The translations under genes and the position numbers were made by a program. From Cucumis sativus (lineage: Eukaryota > Streptophyta > Magnoliopsida > Cucurbitales > Cucurbitaceae), in contig NC_026661.2 in NCBI RefSeq assembly GCF_000004075.3, positions 19,930,307 through 19,994,306 on the forward strand: a DNA stretch of 64,000 nucleotides, in the 5' to 3' direction. Below are positions 60,492-64,000 of this stretch, piece after piece; position 1 is the stretch's first letter, and each line of letters opens with the position of its first letter. The notes beneath the pieces are model-generated. The model did no database searches. It was not told the origin of the DNA and saw nothing but the letters and a program-made list of their open reading frames with translations.

Positions 60492-63400
60492 TCATTCAGT
60501 CAGTTGCTGCACTAGAAAATGGAAATCTGATCTTTGTCTTATAAGTGGTGGCGGGTCGACGTTGGACAGGTTAACTCCGCCGTCCTCGCCAAAGGACCGG
60601 CATATTTCTTCCATTGAAAATGGTATGCTGAAAATGGTTTTGCCCCCACAGTAGAATCAATGAGTAATATACTTAGACTACATATTTAAACAATCTCAAT
60701 GGGTTTTAAAGATTTCAGAATAACTTTGGATATATAGAATGTAAATTTGTACCTTGAATCCACATCAAGCAGGAAAGAGTTGTTTGGGATGTTTATGGAG
60801 TCTTCTGCCAATAGGAGTCTCATTTTTCCAATTATCTGCAAAACATGTTAAAGTTCAATAAGTTTGTGTTTTGAAATATAAAATTGTGGTTTATTATATG
60901 AGATACAATTATTGTTAAAGCACAGATGAGGATGCATAATCACTTACATCAGGAGATAATCCCTGAGTTCCATATTTGTCGTCCCAGAACATCGTGCCTA
61001 TGCGATATATTTGTGGAATGCTTAGAATCTGATACAAAAAGAAATAGCAGAGAAGTCAGCTTAACCATTATTGGTTCTTCCACTACAGCCAGTTTTTGAG
61101 CTTTAAAGATTCAAGTTTGATGTCTTCATATTGTTTAGGCCACAGGAATTGGAAATTGGTTCAGTACAAAATAAATAAGAAAAAGAAGGAAAACTATATA
61201 AATATAGGGAGAAATAATTAGGGGGTCAAAATGCCAAAAAGTTCTTCACAAATAAAATTAAAGCTCCAAATGTTTGGAACTAAGAATGGACAATGCACGT
61301 TCACTAGATTTGTCGTTGAGAAAAACTTCCAAATTAAAGTTCAGATGCTTTTTTCAAGAATATAATGTCATTACCGGGCACAATTCATCTGTGATCTCAT
61401 TCAAACTTTTCTGGGACTTCTGATGTAACACCTGCAGAGATGGAACCGAGAGAAAGAGTTAACAATCGAATCTTAGCCTGATTGGTTTAATTTTTAAGAT
61501 TTTAATTAAGAGAAACTTACCAGAAATCCTACTGCCTGTCTTATGTGTTGAAGTTCATCCCAGGAATTGCCAGCATGCTGTTGAAGTATTGGAAAAACAT
61601 TATATATGTTTATTGTTTAAAGTGATTTTATTTTGAAGGATCATGTGTTTAGCTCACCGTATCGGTAGCTTTGTTACACCATTGCTCCAACTCCTGCAGA
61701 CCCAACTTTAAGTACTCTCCATTACTGAAGGAACAACACTCACGTCGTAGTAACAAGCTGCCAACCAAAAACAAAAGTTGATAAAAAAAATATATCTTTT
61801 CTCATACAGGTTTTTGGTAGTATAATATGATCCATTTTAAATGGCAATATGTTCAAAGAAGCTATGTTGTTACTCACCTATTGAAAAGCTGAACATTTAT
61901 GAATGAGAAAACTTGGAAGAAGATTTTTCTCATGATCATGGAGGGAACCTGAAAATTTGTAATAGTCAATTTTACATGGAGATAAACCTGCTCCTAAGAA
62001 GGTTACATGGTTTTCCGATTAATAGAAATAACTGATAAGTTTAACTTACATGGTTTTCCAACATTATATCCAATGTCTGGTCTAGCTTATTGACAATGCT
62101 TTGCCAGTGAATACTTGATGCTTGCTGTTTTGCAACAATGTTTGAATGAATATTTTTAGATGACCCTCTTATTGATCTGGCCCTCACTGATCTTGGTGCC
62201 TGTCAGTGTTCGTTAAGAATATTGTCAAAGAGAGAAAAAGAAGTTGAAAGCCGTTTTTCTTTTTCTTTTCTATCTTTTTTCCTTTTTCAATAGCAAGATT
62301 TTGGTTTTCACCTGTATGCATAGATGCAAGAAAGGGCTAATTTCTTTCTTCAAATTATCACGTATCATCCCAAACAATTTTTCAATGCATGCAGCCAGAT
62401 GTTGCTTAAAAAGCAGTGCTGGGTACTTGGCTTCAACTTTAGATTGATTGTTTGTCTTGCCCACCATTCCACTGTATCCACTGGACATTCCCATGCCCAC
62501 TGACGATGATCGAAGACCCTGAAAACTTCTATATTTAGTTGAAAAATTCAAACAAATGAAATCTGTTTCATACCCAAAATTTTCAGGTAGGAAGCATACA
62601 TATGCCATACGACCAAATAAGGTTGCAGGAGAAGCTCGGTTGCGATTTGAAGCTACAGTACTTGTATTGGTTGCCTTGAGTGAACTTTGAAGAAGGTAGA
62701 GAAGGGTGGAAGAGGTTGAAAGCCAATAGGCAAGATCGCTGATATTTTCTTGACTCTGAAAAAGCAAAATGTAAAATTCTATTTCATAAGATCAATAGGA
62801 TTTATCAACCAAGTTCCGGAGCCAACCTTCCTAAAATAAGAATGCACAAGAGACTATGTCGATTTAGTTACACCAACCTCTATAGAAGATCTGATTGTGT
62901 GAATAATTCTGTCAAATATATTTGTCTTCTCTGCTTCAAAAGATCTCCATTGAAGAAGTGTCTTGTAGACAATACAAGCTGCAACCGGTCTGCCCTTGTC
63001 AAAACGTTTGTCTTCTGCTAAGCACTTGATCAGGACATCATGATTTTCCTATTGATGAAATAATTTTGATATGAGTTGATGAACAATTGGGACCCCTTCT
63101 TTGTTTGTACTTTTGTGATATTATATTCCCATACATGACCATAATATGAAACTAAAGCAATATACCTGTTGCTTTTCTGTAAGCGAGCCTTGTTTAGCTA
63201 GGATGGGAACAGTAGATTGTTCCTGATAGAAAAGGAAAAACATCACTCCTCATGTCAATGACAAAGGGATAAACGAGCATTTATTGACATCTCAAGTTCA
63301 CTATGAAACTCATTCTTACCTTTGTTGATTTAATTGGAACAGTAGATGGTTCCTGATAATGAAGGACAAAGATCACTCATGTCAAAGACAAAGGGATAAA

Positions 63401-63690
63401 CAAGAATTTATTGATTTCTCATTGGCTATTGAAGTTCGCTACAAAACTTATTCTTACCTTAGTTGATTTAATCTCTTCTTCAATTAGATGCCCATTATCT
63501 AAAGTCTGCATACATTAGAAGCTTGTAAGAATCGAAGGAATATTCTTCTCACAGAAAAATATGGAATCTAGAGATTTGTACCTTGCTTTCTGTAAGGGCT
63601 GCAGCGGGAACAGGTATATGTTCAACAGCCACTGTCCGATTGCGGAGAACTTCATTCTCTGCCTCTAGACTTCCAATCTTACTCTTGAGG
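60492..63690 (-). CDS. Class XI myosin, C-terminal globular tail with DIL domain (partial, continues past right edge)
   Basis: Fifteen exons, in transcript order: 63690-63582, 63505-63458, 63352-63320, 63222-63166, 63048-62878, 62755-62600, 62518-62312, 62199-62050, 61948-61878, 61757-61658, 61577-61521, 61431-61375, 61028-60948, 60835-60753, 60627-60492. They join in phase to the last 504 aa. Class XI myosins move organelles along actin; the globular tail binds cargo receptors. The first exon here ends the coiled coil ([13 protein letters not shown]). A Ser/Thr/Pro linker of mini-exons follows, then the tail: [90 protein letters not shown], and the DIL part [38 protein letters not shown] and YGTQGLSPD. 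The C-terminus has the family ending [15 protein letters not shown]. The motor and IQ motifs must lie beyond 64000. I cannot name the paralogue. Confidence 0.95.
63222..63480. repeat. 130-bp tandem duplication inside the myosin gene
   Basis: Unit 1 begins at 63222 and unit 2 at 63352, each with CCTGATA; both contain CAAAGGGATAAAC and the donor block TTCTTACCTT followed by TTGATTTAAT. Each unit carries an intron plus a small exon ending IKSTK on the coding strand. The duplication explains the paired exons with [18 protein letters not shown] and EEEIKSTK. Confidence 0.8.
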
Positions 63691-64000
63691 CTGAAACAGT
63701 AGTATGCTTTTGTAATATCATCCAGGAAATTAATAGTACAGCAGATCGTTATTTCTTAAAAATATGATTTACATTGCATTTAATCATGTAACAATCTGCG
63801 TATTTCTTATCCTTTGTCCAAAAGATGAAATTGTCCTTCAAATAAAAATGGAAATCCTAGCATGAGCGTGTGTGTGAGTGAGAGAGAGTCCCAGATCCTA
63901 CAAATTGATATATTTGAAACCACCTTCGGATTTTTCCAAAGAAACAAGTTTCCAAACGGACATTTCGATCACCCAAGTTTTTTAGTTAAGCAAAAATGTA
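63691..64000. other. Myosin intron at the window edge
   Basis: Upstream of the exon starting at 63690 (acceptor TTTCAG) I find no further exon with a myosin-like frame, so this is taken as an intron that continues past the window. Confidence 0.5.

Overview
This is a 64 kb piece of an AT-rich plant nuclear chromosome. The genes have short exons with GT-AG introns, long AT-rich spacers lie between them, and the families present (CNX2, SOSEKI, nsLTP, neprosin-domain protein, class XI myosin, DUF936) are those of a land plant. Protein similarity and the style of the repeats suggest a eudicot, and my impression is a cucurbit such as Cucumis; that last step is inference. I saw no bacterial, viral or organellar gene, no CRISPR array and no rRNA or tRNA gene.

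Layout, left to right. 1-2.5 kb: AT-rich flank with dispersed repeats. 2.5-5.5 kb (+): CNX2, the radical-SAM GTP cyclase of molybdenum cofactor synthesis, six coding exons. 5.5-12.3 kb: spacer with a possible small ORF at 6.7 kb and, at 10.3-11.6 kb, two decayed Ty3/gypsy LTR-leader copies facing each other around a broken gag. 12.3-13.3 kb (-): single-exon RING-H2 E3 ligase. 14.2-14.6 kb (-): small three-TM plant protein. 19.8-21.4 kb (+): GPI-anchored lipid transfer protein, YLS3/LTPG type. 24.0-29.4 kb (+): 12-exon MFSD12-like transporter with an inverted-repeat element in intron 2. 31.6-32.0 kb (-): unrecognised basic hydrophilic protein. 35.8-38.3 kb (+): DUF936 protein, three exons. 38.8-41.8 kb (-): SOSEKI polarity protein, seven exons. 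45.9-46.8 kb (+): classical secreted type-1 nsLTP whose last codons lie beyond an intron; its 3' flank has a diverged second copy at 47.5 kb. 49.0-51.8 kb (-): neprosin-domain secreted protein, eight exons. 51.8-60.5 kb: 8.7 kb with no gene I can support. 60.5-63.7 kb (-): 3' part (globular tail with DIL domain) of a class XI myosin that continues past the right edge.

The genes do not form a pathway or cluster; this is ordinary gene order on a plant chromosome. Every multi-exon model was built by hand from splice sites, and the reading phase closes at every junction. I did not find a previously undescribed biological system. The most notable items are the 130-bp tandem duplication that makes an in-frame mini-exon in the myosin linker, the inverted retrotransposon leader repeat downstream of the RING gene, the ghost duplication beside the nsLTP gene, and the unrecognised 144-aa protein.
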